A stretch of DNA of 64,000 nucleotides from Fredericiella sp963839515 (GTDB taxonomy: Bacteria; Chloroflexota; Anaerolineae; Caldilineales; Caldilineaceae), in NCBI GenBank assembly GCA_963839515.1, contig CAWIVN010000023.1, positions 744,001-808,000 on the forward strand. The letters are read 5' to 3'. The notes under the pieces are model-generated. The model was not told the origin of the DNA, made no database searches, and saw only the letters and a program-made list of their open reading frames with translations. Shown here piece after piece: positions 15,941 to 24,039 of this stretch. The position numbers and the translations under genes are program-made. The stretch's first letter is position 1. Every line of letters starts with the position of its first letter.

Positions 15941-17632
15941 CTAGCCCTGAAGGAAGTCGAAGTCCGCGCCCAAATTTACTTGCTGGCAGTGACTTTGGTA
16001 GAGGGCTTCATAGCCACGGGTGAAGCGCTGTATGGCCGGGGGCAGTGCTGCTCGCCGCCGCGCCAGTTCTTCGTCGTCGACGTGGAGCGTCAACTCGCGG
16101 CGGTCGACACACAGCTCGACCAGGTCGCCGTTGCGCACGAGCCCGAGGGGACCGCCTACTGCAGCTTCCGGCGCAACATGCAACACAACTGTGCCGAAGG
16201 CGGTGCCGCTCATGCGGGCGTCGGAGATGCGCACCATATCCGTTATGCCGGCTGTGGCCAACTGCTTGGGGATCGGCAGATAGCCTGCTTCGGGCATGCC
16301 CGGCCCGCCCAATGGCCCCGCATTTTGCAGGATGAGGAAATCGTCCGGCGTCACGTCCAGGTCAGGGCTGTCGATGCGTGCGGCCATGTCTGCCAGCGAC
16401 GTGAAGACGACGGCGCGCCCACGCTTGTTGAGCAGCGCCGGCGTGGCGGTTGACCGCTTGATGACGGCCCCGTCCGGCGCCAGGTTGCCCCTGAGCACGA
16501 CCAGGCCGCCTTCGGGCTGCAGCGGCGCCGCAGCGGGACGGATCACGTTTTGCCAGGTGGGAAAAGTATAGGTCTCGTCGAGAATCTCGCGCCAGGTCTG
16601 GCCGGCGACCGTCAGCTCGTCAAGCTGCAGCAGGTCCTGAATCTCGTGTAGCAGCACGCGCATCCCACCGGCGCGATGAAAATCCTCCATGTAGCCGTCG
16701 CCGGTAGGTTTCAGATCCACCAGCAGCGGCGTCGTCGCCGCAAGTTCGTTGAGCCGGTCCAACTCCAGCTTAATGCCCAGCCGCCCGGCAATGGCGGTGA
16801 GATGGATGATGCCGTTGGTCGAGCCGCCGATCGCTTGCAGCACGCGCAGGGCATTTTCGAAGGCACCCGGCGTCAGGATCTTTTGCGGCGTGAGTCCCAG
16901 TTCGATCAGGCGCATGGCCTGCTTGCCGCTCTTCTCGGCGTTGCGCAGGCGGTCGGCATAGACGGCCGGGATTGAGGCCCCGCCGGGCAGCATCATGCCA
17001 AGCGCCTCGATTACGCAAGCCATGGTGCTGGCCGTGCCCATTACGCTGCAGGTGCCTGGTGTCGCCGCCAGCTGTCCTTCCACTTGGTCGATCTGCTCGC
17101 GGCTGATCTCATTGCGCCGATAGCGCGCCCAGAAGCGGCGGCAGTCCGTGCAGGCCCCCAGCCGCTCGCCTTCGTACTGGCTGGTTAACATGGGACCGGC
17201 GGCCACGACGATCGCCGGCAGGCCGGCGCTGGCGGCGCCCATCAGCAGGGCCGGCAGCGTCTTATCGCACCCGCCGGTCAGTACCACGGCGTCGAGGGGC
17301 TGGGCGCGGATCATAGACTCGGCGTCCATCGACATCAGGTTGCGATACAGCATGCTGGTAGGCGCCAGAAAGACCTCGCCCAGCGAGATCGTGGGGAACT
17401 CCAGCGGCAGGCCACCTGCCTGCCAGACGCCGCGCTTGACGGCATCGACCAGCTGCGGGAAATGGCGGTGGCAGTTATTTAGCTCGCTGTAGGTGTTGAT
17501 AATCCCCACGATCGGCTTGCCGAGCGCCTCATCGCCAAAGCCCATCGCTTTGGCGAACGACCGGCGCAGGTAGAGCGCAAATTCCTTGTCGCCATATTCG
17601 GTGAGGTTGTTGGCCAGACCCTGAACTGCCAT
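15941..17632 (-). CDS. IlvD/Edd-family sugar-acid dehydratase
   Basis: The 563-residue protein has the three Cys ligands of the iron-sulfur dehydratases: C54 (ELNNCHRH), C122 (TGGCDKTLPA) and C195 (TPGTCSVMG), and the C-terminal SDARMSGTAFG loop. The pattern and the position among carbohydrate genes point to the pentonate/hexonate branch, such as arabonate, xylonate or galactonate dehydratases, rather than branched-chain amino acid synthesis. These enzymes turn a sugar acid into a 2-keto-3-deoxy acid. The ATG at 17632 has AAGGA upstream. The aldehyde dehydrogenase and TPP-enzyme genes lie directly upstream on the same strand with 35- and 2-base gaps. A palindrome begins right after the stop. 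Confidence 0.88.
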   Translation of the reverse strand: MAVQGLANNLTEYGDKEFALYLRRSFAKAMGFGDEALGKPIVGIINTYSELNNCHRHFPQLVDAVKRGVWQAGGLPLEFPTISLGEVFLAPTSMLYRNLMSMDAESMIRAQPLDAVVLTGGCDKTLPALLMGAASAGLPAIVVAAGPMLTSQYEGERLGACTDCRRFWARYRRNEISREQIDQVEGQLAATPGTCSVMGTASTMACVIEALGMMLPGGASIPAVYADRLRNAEKSGKQAMRLIELGLTPQKILTPGAFENALRVLQAIGGSTNGIIHLTAIAGRLGIKLELDRLNELAATTPLLVDLKPTGDGYMEDFHRAGGMRVLLHEIQDLLQLDELTVAGQTWREILDETYTFPTWQNVIRPAAAPLQPEGGLVVLRGNLAPDGAVIKRSTATPALLNKRGRAVVFTSLADMAARIDSPDLDVTPDDFLILQNAGPLGGPGMPEAGYLPIPKQLATAGITDMVRISDARMSGTAFGTVVLHVAPEAAVGGPLGLVRNGDLVELCVDRRELTLHVDDEELARRRAALPPAIQRFTRGYEALYQSHCQQVNLGADFDFLQG

Positions 17633-17667
17633 GGCTTGTTCGATATCCTTGCTAGCGTGTCGATGCT

Positions 17668-19098
17668 CTAGATTCCCAGTGAGACGAACTTGGTGTCCAT
17701 GTACTCGTGGAGGCCTTCCACGGACCCTTCACGGCCGAAACCGCTCTGCTTGACGCCGCCGAAGGGCGCCTCAGCCGTCGCCGGTGTCATGTCGTTGACG
17801 CCGACGATGCCAAACTTGAGTCCTTCATAGGCGCGCACGGCCGTGCTCATATCTTTTGTCAGCACGTAGGCAGCCAGGCCATAGGGCGTCGAGTTTGCCT
17901 GCCGCAGCGCCTCGTCTATCCCATCAAATTGGTTTAGCAGCATGATCGGGCCGAACGTCTCCTCCTGCATGGCGCGCATGCCGGTCGAGAGGTTCGTGAG
18001 CAGTGTCGGCGTATAGAAAAAGCCGCGATCAAGATGAGCGGGAGGTGCGCCGCCGGTGACGACTTCGGCGCCCTTCTGTACGGCATCGGCGACAAAACCG
18101 GCAATGCGGTCGCGCGCCGCAGCCGTAACCAAGGGGCCAGTCGTCACCTGTGGCTCCAACCCGGGGCCGACGACAAGCGCGCCGATGAGCGAGCGGCTTG
18201 CCTCGACAAACTCCTCGGCGACGGCGCGGTGGACGTAGAAGCGGCTGGGCGAGATGCACACCTGGCCGTTGTTGCGGAACTTGGCCGCGACCGCCACCTT
18301 GGCCACCGCTTCCACGTCTACGTCCGGGAAGACCAGCACCGGGGCACTGCCGCCCAGCTCCAGCGACAGGCGCTTGATGCCGTCGGCGGCGTTGCGCATC
18401 AATAGTTTTCCGACTGCCTGCGAACCTGTAAAGCTCAGCTTGTCCACCAGCGGCGAGCGCAGCATGGCCTCGCCCATCGGACTGGGCGCGCCGTTGACCA
18501 GGTTGAGGACACCGGCGGGGAGTCCGGCTTCTTCTAGAACATTGACCAGCGCCATGGCGCACATGGGTGTGAGTTCGCTGGGGCGCGCGACGACAGTGCA
18601 GCCGGCCGCCAATGCTGCCGACCATTTGCGTGCCGACAGGTAGGCGGGAAAATTCCAGGCCGTAATTGTCGCCACCACGCCCACGGGCATCGGCAGCGAC
18701 AGCAGCCGCTTGTTGGCGCGCCGCGGCGGGATCATGCGCCCGTAGGCGCGCTTGCCCTCTTCGGCGAACCAGTCAAACAAGTCGGCGCAGGCTGTCCACT
18801 CGCCGCGTGCTTCGGCCAACGGCTTGCCGCACTCGCGCGTCATGATCGGCGCCAGTTCGTCCAATCGACTGTAGAGCAGGTCTGCCGCACGTCGGAGGAT
18901 GGCGCCGCGCTCGTAGGCGGTCATGGCCGCCCACTGCGGCTGCGCCCGGGCTGCCGCCGCAATGGCATCCTCTGCGTCGGCGGCGTCGCCAAATGGCACT
19001 GCCTGAATCGTCTCCTCCGTGGCCGGGTCAATCACCTTCCAGGAGCCGCCATTGCGTGCATCCACCCAATGGCCGTCGATGTACATGCGATAGTTCAT
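17668..19098 (-). CDS. NAD(P)-dependent aldehyde dehydrogenase
   Basis: This 476-residue member of the ALDH superfamily has the catalytic pair E247 (SLELGGSAP) and C281 (GQVCISPSRF), the oxyanion Asn in ITAWNFPAY, and the cofactor loop FTGSQAVGKLL. The nearest named groups by motif are succinate-semialdehyde and glycolaldehyde/lactaldehyde dehydrogenases. It would oxidise an aldehyde made by a neighbouring enzyme to a carboxylic acid. Two bases separate its start from the TPP-enzyme stop and GAGG in that overlap is the ribosome site, so the two genes are tightly coupled. Confidence 0.92.
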   Translation of the reverse strand: MNYRMYIDGHWVDARNGGSWKVIDPATEETIQAVPFGDAADAEDAIAAAARAQPQWAAMTAYERGAILRRAADLLYSRLDELAPIMTRECGKPLAEARGEWTACADLFDWFAEEGKRAYGRMIPPRRANKRLLSLPMPVGVVATITAWNFPAYLSARKWSAALAAGCTVVARPSELTPMCAMALVNVLEEAGLPAGVLNLVNGAPSPMGEAMLRSPLVDKLSFTGSQAVGKLLMRNAADGIKRLSLELGGSAPVLVFPDVDVEAVAKVAVAAKFRNNGQVCISPSRFYVHRAVAEEFVEASRSLIGALVVGPGLEPQVTTGPLVTAAARDRIAGFVADAVQKGAEVVTGGAPPAHLDRGFFYTPTLLTNLSTGMRAMQEETFGPIMLLNQFDGIDEALRQANSTPYGLAAYVLTKDMSTAVRAYEGLKFGIVGVNDMTPATAEAPFGGVKQSGFGREGSVEGLHEYMDTKFVSLGI

Positions 19099-19100
19099 GG

Positions 19101-20909
19101 TCAGATTACCTCTTCGCTGCGCTCTTGCTCATAAACAGCGCGGCGGTCCTTCAAATATGCCGGCACGGGCACATCCCACCAGCCGGGGGCTTGTCCGCCC
19201 GACGTGCCTAGATTCGCGTCGATCATAACCTCGACCACGGCCGGCCTTCCAGAAGCCAACGCCTCCGCCAGCGCACCCGCCACGTCTTGTGCTTCGGTCA
19301 CCCGCCGGCTGTGAGCGCCGAAGGCCCGGGCGATGTCGGCAATGTGCGGTGAGATGGGCCGATCGTCCTGCTCGAACATGACGCCGTAATCGGCGCCGTC
19401 GCCAAACGCCAAGATTTGCAGGTCGCGGATCGCCTGCCAACCTTGATTATTGAATACTACCGCAACCACCGGGATATCGTATTGAACCGCAGTCGCCAAT
19501 TCCTGCACGGTCATCAGAAAATCGCCGTCACCGACGAGTGCCATCACCGGCGCGTCCGGCCGGGCGAGCCTGGCCCCCAATGCTGCGGGATAGGACCACC
19601 CCATCGTGCTAAAGCCGCCAGCGGAGATATAGGTGCGCGGCTCGGTAAAAGCCATTTCCTGGAACACCTGCGCCTGGATGTTGCCGGCGGAAGTGAACAC
19701 GATCCCGTGTTGTGGCAATACCCGGCGCACATCCGCAATGACGCGCCCCATGGTCGGCGGCGACTGGTTAGATTCGGCCAAGCTGCGGAAGCTGTCCAGC
19801 CACTGCGCCACTTGCTGCTTGATCTCCGCCGTGTAAGCCGCTTCCTGCCAGGCGCGCGCCGGCGTCGTCGCCATGAGGACCTGCTGCAGATCGCGCAATA
19901 CGGCACGCGCGTCGCCGCTAATGCCGACTTCGGCAGGGTAGTTCTTGCCGATTTCAAAGGCGTCGATGTCTACATGGATCAGCTTCGTCGGCGGAATGTT
20001 GAAGGAATAGCCCGAGCGATACGACGAAGTGGCCTTGTCGGCGAAGCGCACGCCGACCGCCAGCAGCACGTCCGCCTCCGTCGTCAGGTGGTTGCCGCAG
20101 GTCGTGCCGTTGCTGCCCATGTGCCACCCATACAGCGGATGCGTTTCGGGAAAGGCGCCCTTGCCCTGCATCGTGCTGACGACGGCGGCGCCTAGATGCT
20201 CTGCCAACTGCTGCAGCTCGCGTTCCGCATTCCCCAGCAGCACGCCCCCACCTACAAGAATCACAGGACGCTTTGCCTGCGCAAGCAGCTCTGCTGCCCG
20301 TCTTATCGCTTCGGGATCTCCGCCCGGTGCGCCTTGCGGACGGCGCGTCGCCGGGTCGGGCAGGCTGCCGAGTTCGACGTTCGCCGCCTGCACATCCATC
20401 GGCAGGGTGATCATAGCCGGGCCCGGGCGGCCGGTCAGCATCGTGTTGAATGCCTGGCTCATTGCCCGCGGCAATTGGCCGGGCTGGTCGATGCGCCAAC
20501 TGCGCTTAACGACGCCATCAAAGATGCGCGGAAGGTCCGACCAATACTGGCGGTCAATCTCCTGCAGTACGCCCACCCCACGCATATGAGTGTGCGTCTC
20601 GCCGATCAGCAGGAGCAGCGGAATCGAATCGACATACGCAGTTGCCAGACCCAAGGCGGTGTTGGTCGCGCCGGCTCCGATCGAGGTGTAGACTGCCAGT
20701 GGCCGCCCGCTTGCGCGAAAATAGCCGTCGGCCATGTGCACGGCCGCCTGCTCGTGGCGCGGCATGATGACCTTGATTTTATCCTGGCGACGGCGCAAAG
20801 CGTCGATGAGCGGCAGGTTGCCGTGGCCGGGGATGCCAATGGCATAAGCTACACCCTCGCGTACCAACATTTCGACGACGATTTCGGAGCCGTTCAATTG
20901 CACTGCCAT
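19101..20909 (-). CDS. Thiamine-diphosphate-dependent enzyme (acetolactate synthase-like)
   Basis: The 602 residues show the three-domain order of this superfamily. The N-terminal pyrimidine-binding domain has catalytic E53 in MPRHEQAAVHMADGYF, the central domain holds PVILVGGGVLLGNAE, and the C-terminal domain has the diphosphate motif GDGDF (about 458) through VVFNN. Relatives include acetolactate synthase, benzoylformate and other 2-keto-acid decarboxylases, sulfoacetaldehyde acetyltransferase and IolD. Its place beside a dehydratase that yields a 2-keto-3-deoxy acid and an aldehyde dehydrogenase suggests decarboxylation of that keto acid, but acyloin condensation or hydrolysis is not excluded. 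I chose ATG 20909 (GGAAGGG seven bases upstream) over TTG 20915. Confidence 0.88.
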   Translation of the reverse strand: MAVQLNGSEIVVEMLVREGVAYAIGIPGHGNLPLIDALRRRQDKIKVIMPRHEQAAVHMADGYFRASGRPLAVYTSIGAGATNTALGLATAYVDSIPLLLLIGETHTHMRGVGVLQEIDRQYWSDLPRIFDGVVKRSWRIDQPGQLPRAMSQAFNTMLTGRPGPAMITLPMDVQAANVELGSLPDPATRRPQGAPGGDPEAIRRAAELLAQAKRPVILVGGGVLLGNAERELQQLAEHLGAAVVSTMQGKGAFPETHPLYGWHMGSNGTTCGNHLTTEADVLLAVGVRFADKATSSYRSGYSFNIPPTKLIHVDIDAFEIGKNYPAEVGISGDARAVLRDLQQVLMATTPARAWQEAAYTAEIKQQVAQWLDSFRSLAESNQSPPTMGRVIADVRRVLPQHGIVFTSAGNIQAQVFQEMAFTEPRTYISAGGFSTMGWSYPAALGARLARPDAPVMALVGDGDFLMTVQELATAVQYDIPVVAVVFNNQGWQAIRDLQILAFGDGADYGVMFEQDDRPISPHIADIARAFGAHSRRVTEAQDVAGALAEALASGRPAVVEVMIDANLGTSGGQAPGWWDVPVPAYLKDRRAVYEQERSEEVI

Positions 20910-20950
20910 GTTCAATCCCTTCCGAATTCGGTGTATATTCTGCTTTAACC

Positions 20951-20981
20951 TTGACGGCCGCGCCTACCGTGTCCTATTGTA
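20951..20981. promoter_or_regulatory. Overlapping divergent promoters of the TPP-enzyme operon and the MFS gene
   Basis: Plus strand: TTGACG (20951-20956) and TATTGT (20975-20980), 18 bases apart, point to the MFS gene at 21084. Minus strand: TACAAT (20976-20981) preceded by TGC, an extended -10 box, points to the operon starting at 20909; its -35 is weak. The two -10 boxes share bases, so the two transcripts could exclude each other. Confidence 0.45.
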
Positions 20982-21083
20982 GCACTTAAGCCCTGGTCTT
21001 TGACGCCCCTGCTCCCTGGTGCGAGAATGAACCTAATGCCGTCTAGACACTCGTGAAACCAATCAACGTAACGGAGATCGACC

Positions 21084-22430
21084 ATGTCAGCCTACTGGCA
21101 GGCAGTGCGCTCATTCAGCCCGAGCCTGTGGCGGCTCTTCGCCTCGCTGGCGTTGATTATCTCAGTGTCCATGGGATTGCAGGCCGTACTGCTGAATCTG
21201 TATCTGCTGCGCCTGGGCTTCGATGCTCCCTATATCGGGTTGCTGGCCGGCCTTGGCCAACTGGTGTGGGCCGCGGCTGCGTTGCCTGCCGTACTGGTCA
21301 GCAACCGGATTGGCTTGCGCAACAGCTTTCAGTTGAGCGTGGCCTTGGGCGGTTTGGGTCTCGCCATTATACTCCTGGTCGAATTCATTGCGCGTGACTA
21401 CTGGCAGGTATGGCTGTTGGCGGGCCAGGTCGTGATGAATATTGGCCTGGCCATCGGCACGGTCAACATGCCGCCCTATATCATGGCCGTCACAAGTGAG
21501 CGCGAGCGACCGCACGCATTCTCCTTTGTCGCCGCCCTCATCCCCTTTGCCGCCCTCGTCGGCAGCTTGATTGGTGGAATTCTGCCCGGTCTGCTGGCAG
21601 AACGGTTGGGCGCCACACTCGACCAGGCCGAGCCTTATCGCCTGGCCCTTTGGCTGGGACCCTTCGTCTGCTGGCTGGCCATCCTCCCTTTGCTGGGAGC
21701 TGACCCTGGCAACGTGCATACGCCTATATCCACTCCCATCCCTTCCAACTCTGCAGACGAGGCCCCCCGTGCGATCGATGCAGGGGTGCACTTGCATGCG
21801 CTCGCGAGCGCAGGATCCACTACGCGCGCACCGTTTGGCTTGCTCGCCTTTTGGGGGGTGTTTGTGTTCACGGCCGCGCTTGGCGAGGGCGCAGTGCGTA
21901 CCTTCTTTAACGTTTTTTTGAACACAGAACTCGGCGTTTCCTCGGCTGCCATTGGCCTGATCATGGGTGCGGCGCAGATTCTGCCGATCGTGGCAGCGCT
22001 GGCGCTGCCGTTCGCGCTTACGACTTGGGGTGCCGGTTACACCTTGATCGGCGGGCTCGTCGTCATGGCCGCCTGCCTGGCGCCGCTTGCCGTCACCGGA
22101 CAAATTTGGGTGGCGGCCGCCGCCTACACGGGTGCAATGGTCACTTTCACCGTTGTGGGCAGCAGTCGTGACCTATTCGGCCAGGAAATGGTGATCCCGC
22201 GCTGGCGCACCAGCAGCCAGGCCGTTGCCATCATAGGTTTGGGACTTGGCAACTCCGTGGCGGCCGTTTTGGGCGGACTCTTGATTGGGGTAGCCGGCTT
22301 CGGCGCACTCTACCGCTTCGGGACGCTGGCGGCACTCCTTGCCGCCGGACTGTTGTTCGCTTATTTGTACATAGCCGGCCGGCGGCGGTCACGGTATGTC
22401 CCTGGCAGCTCTGGAGTATCTGCCGGGTAA
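21084..22430 (+). CDS. MFS transporter
   Basis: The 448-residue protein has 12 predicted membrane helices in two six-helix halves joined by a loop at about 210-250 (TPISTPIPSNSADEAPRA). Helix 1 is preceded by SPSLWRLFASLALIISVSMG, and a helix 2/3 region contains LGQLVWAAAALPAVLVSNRI with a basic loop, as in the major facilitator superfamily. No substrate-specific signature is evident. It is divergent from the TPP/ALDH/dehydratase operon and may export or import a related compound; that link is only positional. Ribosome site GGAG lies eight bases before the ATG. Confidence 0.85.
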   Translation: MSAYWQAVRSFSPSLWRLFASLALIISVSMGLQAVLLNLYLLRLGFDAPYIGLLAGLGQLVWAAAALPAVLVSNRIGLRNSFQLSVALGGLGLAIILLVEFIARDYWQVWLLAGQVVMNIGLAIGTVNMPPYIMAVTSERERPHAFSFVAALIPFAALVGSLIGGILPGLLAERLGATLDQAEPYRLALWLGPFVCWLAILPLLGADPGNVHTPISTPIPSNSADEAPRAIDAGVHLHALASAGSTTRAPFGLLAFWGVFVFTAALGEGAVRTFFNVFLNTELGVSSAAIGLIMGAAQILPIVAALALPFALTTWGAGYTLIGGLVVMAACLAPLAVTGQIWVAAAAYTGAMVTFTVVGSSRDLFGQEMVIPRWRTSSQAVAIIGLGLGNSVAAVLGGLLIGVAGFGALYRFGTLAALLAAGLLFAYLYIAGRRRSRYVPGSSGVSAG

Positions 22431-22507
22431 TCTGTCAAGGCAGCGTGCAGAAGAAAAAGGCAGGAGAACAGGGCCGTGGGCGTGGTATGCCGCTTGCGGC
22501 GCTGGGT

Positions 22508-22567
22508 CCGCACGAAGGCGTGCGGACTGGACGTCGAACCAGGTGACTGGACGTCGAACTAGGTGAC
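22508..22567 (+). repeat. GCACGAAGGCGTGC hairpin and 20-base direct repeat
   Basis: CCGCACGAAGGCGTGCGG (22508-22525) is a 7-base stem with loop AAGG, the third copy of the hairpin seen at 9088-9127. It is followed at once by two tandem copies of TGGACGTCGAACCAGGTGAC (22528-22547 and 22548-22567, one mismatch). They lie between the MFS gene and the RIO-kinase leader promoter. Confidence 0.8.
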
Positions 22568-22603
22568 TTTTGTGCCGTTCTGGAAATCGCGCATATTGGG
22601 GTA

Positions 22604-22632
22604 TTGCCAACGCAGCCAGTGTGTGCTATGCT
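22604..22632 (+). promoter_or_regulatory. Promoter of the RIO-kinase leader
   Basis: TTGCCA (22604-22609) and TATGCT (22627-22632) are separated by 17 bases, a good housekeeping-type promoter. Transcription from about 22640 would cover the 18-codon leader frame and the terminator before the kinase gene. Confidence 0.6.
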
Positions 22633-22683
22633 GTTGCACGATTCGTTTCGTGATTTTGTTTTCACCTCGAAAGGAGGCGCAGC

Positions 22684-22740
22684 ATGACAGCCCAAGTCTT
22701 TGTAGTCACTGCTTGCTCGCGCCTGCTGCTCGTCTGCTAA
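22684..22740 (+). CDS. 18-residue candidate leader peptide upstream of the RIO kinase
   Basis: ATG at 22684 opens MTAQVFVVTACSRLLLVC and stops at TAA 22738-22740. A textbook ribosome site (AAAGGAGG) precedes it with suitable spacing, better than that of most genes here. Four Val, three consecutive Leu and two Cys codons are packed into the frame. A strong intrinsic terminator begins 21 bases after the stop. This order of promoter, short frame, terminator and gene is that of an attenuator. Whether pausing is tied to Leu/Val, Cys or ribosome status is not known. Confidence 0.6.
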   Translation: MTAQVFVVTACSRLLLVC

Positions 22741-22761
22741 CGAACCATTTCGTTTGTCGAC

Positions 22762-22794
22762 AAGCCGCGGGTGCACCATACCCGCGGCTTTTTT
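22762..22794 (+). terminator. Intrinsic terminator after the leader peptide
   Basis: An 11-base stem AAGCCGCGGGT / ACCCGCGGCTT (22762-22772, 22780-22790) with a seven-base loop is followed by a T-run reaching 22794. It would end transcription before the RIO-kinase gene unless read through. A second, weaker hairpin (CCACGGGTT / AACCCGTGG at 22895-22903 and 22911-22919, followed by CTTTTC) lies just before the kinase start. Confidence 0.85.
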
Positions 22795-22955
22795 GTTGCC
22801 AGTAAGGAACCGGGGACTTCCGGTCGTCAAACCTACGCAGTAGGCGGCCCACATGCCGGGCTGGACGACGCTCCTCTCCTTCCTTGCTCAAAACCCACGG
22901 GTTAGCCGGAAACCCGTGGCTTTTCGCGTCTAGAGGCAAGCCTCGGGGAAACAAA

Positions 22956-23978
22956 ATGGCATCTGTTTTCCAGGAGACTCTCACCGTGTCTTTTGACTTG
23001 TATCACGACGAGTACGAATACCTCGCCGCACGTTTTCAACTGAATACCGACGAAGATCGCCTGCCACGCAGCGGCAAGCCGCGTAAGAAGGCCAAGCCCA
23101 ACCAGGGTAAGACCAACGTGACCGCCACCTTGGCCGACGCCCAACCCAAGCTGGAAGACGCTTTTCACACGACCTACCGCCCGGCGCGTTACGAGGAGGG
23201 CTTCCTCAAGGAGTCGCTTCAGCCATTCGTCACGCAGGTGCTGATCGACGATGTGCTGGCATTGGTCAAGGGTGGCAAGGAAGCCAATGTTTACCTGTGC
23301 CAGGCCGCACCTCACCTCGACGTCGAGCTGATCGCCGCCAAGGTGTACCGGCCACGCCAGTTCCGCAACCTGCGTAACGACGTGACCTATCGCGAGGGCC
23401 GGGAACTGGTCAGCAGCCTTGGCATCCCGATCAAGAACCGCGACAACCGCGAGATGCGCGCCATCCACAAGAAGACCTCGTTCGGAGCCGAGCTGACGCA
23501 TATCTCTTGGCTGATGCACGAGCACATTACGCTTGATCGGCTCTACAAGCTGGGCGCGGCCGTGCCAAAGCCTATGGCGGCGGGCGAAAATGCCATCCTG
23601 ATGGCCTACATCGGCGACCGCAGCCGGCCTGCGCCTGTGCTGCAGAGTGTCTCGCTATCCTCACAGGAGGCCGCGCCATTGTGCGACGAGGTTCTACGCA
23701 ACGTCGAACTGATGCTCGCGCACGGCATGATCCATGGCGACCTCTCGGCTTATAACATTCTCTATTGGGAAGGCAAGGTCACGTTGATCGACTTCCCGCA
23801 GGTGACGTTGAGCGAGAGCAACCACAACGCCTACCGCATCTTCCAGCGAGACGTACGTCGAGTCTGCGAATACTTCGCCACCCAGGGTGTCGAACGCGAC
23901 GCCGACGCCATCGTGCGCCGGCTGTGGTCACGCTATGTCCGCTTGGCTCCCGACCGCACCGTCCAGGACGGCGTATGA
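22956..23978 (+). CDS. RIO1-like serine kinase
   Basis: The 340-residue protein has the RIO-kinase core without the canonical activation loop. The glycine-poor ATP loop is VKGGKEANVYLC, the catalytic loop is HGMIHGDLSAYNILYW (Asp and Asn) and the metal-binding Asp is in LIDFPQ. A lysine-rich N-terminal segment (SGKPRKKAKPNQGKTN) may contact RNA. In archaea and eukaryotes RIO1 acts in small ribosomal subunit maturation; the bacterial role is unsettled. Two starts compete: ATG 22956 and GTG 22986, the latter with AGGAG nine bases upstream. Expression appears controlled by the leader frame and terminators at 22684-22923. Confidence 0.88.
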   Translation: MASVFQETLTVSFDLYHDEYEYLAARFQLNTDEDRLPRSGKPRKKAKPNQGKTNVTATLADAQPKLEDAFHTTYRPARYEEGFLKESLQPFVTQVLIDDVLALVKGGKEANVYLCQAAPHLDVELIAAKVYRPRQFRNLRNDVTYREGRELVSSLGIPIKNRDNREMRAIHKKTSFGAELTHISWLMHEHITLDRLYKLGAAVPKPMAAGENAILMAYIGDRSRPAPVLQSVSLSSQEAAPLCDEVLRNVELMLAHGMIHGDLSAYNILYWEGKVTLIDFPQVTLSESNHNAYRIFQRDVRRVCEYFATQGVERDADAIVRRLWSRYVRLAPDRTVQDGV

Positions 23979-23991
23979 GAGGTGTAAAACG

Positions 23992-24026
23992 CATGTCCCC
24001 GGGACGTCCAACGTCCCGGGGACATG
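23992..24026. repeat. Intergenic palindrome d (TGTCCCCGGGACGT core)
   Basis: CATGTCCCCGGGACGT (23992-24007) and its complement (24011-24026) flank loop CCA, centred between the convergent RIO-kinase and SDR genes, 13 bases from each stop. It could terminate or protect both transcripts. Confidence 0.9.
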
Positions 24027-24039
24027 ACCCCTACTCGGA

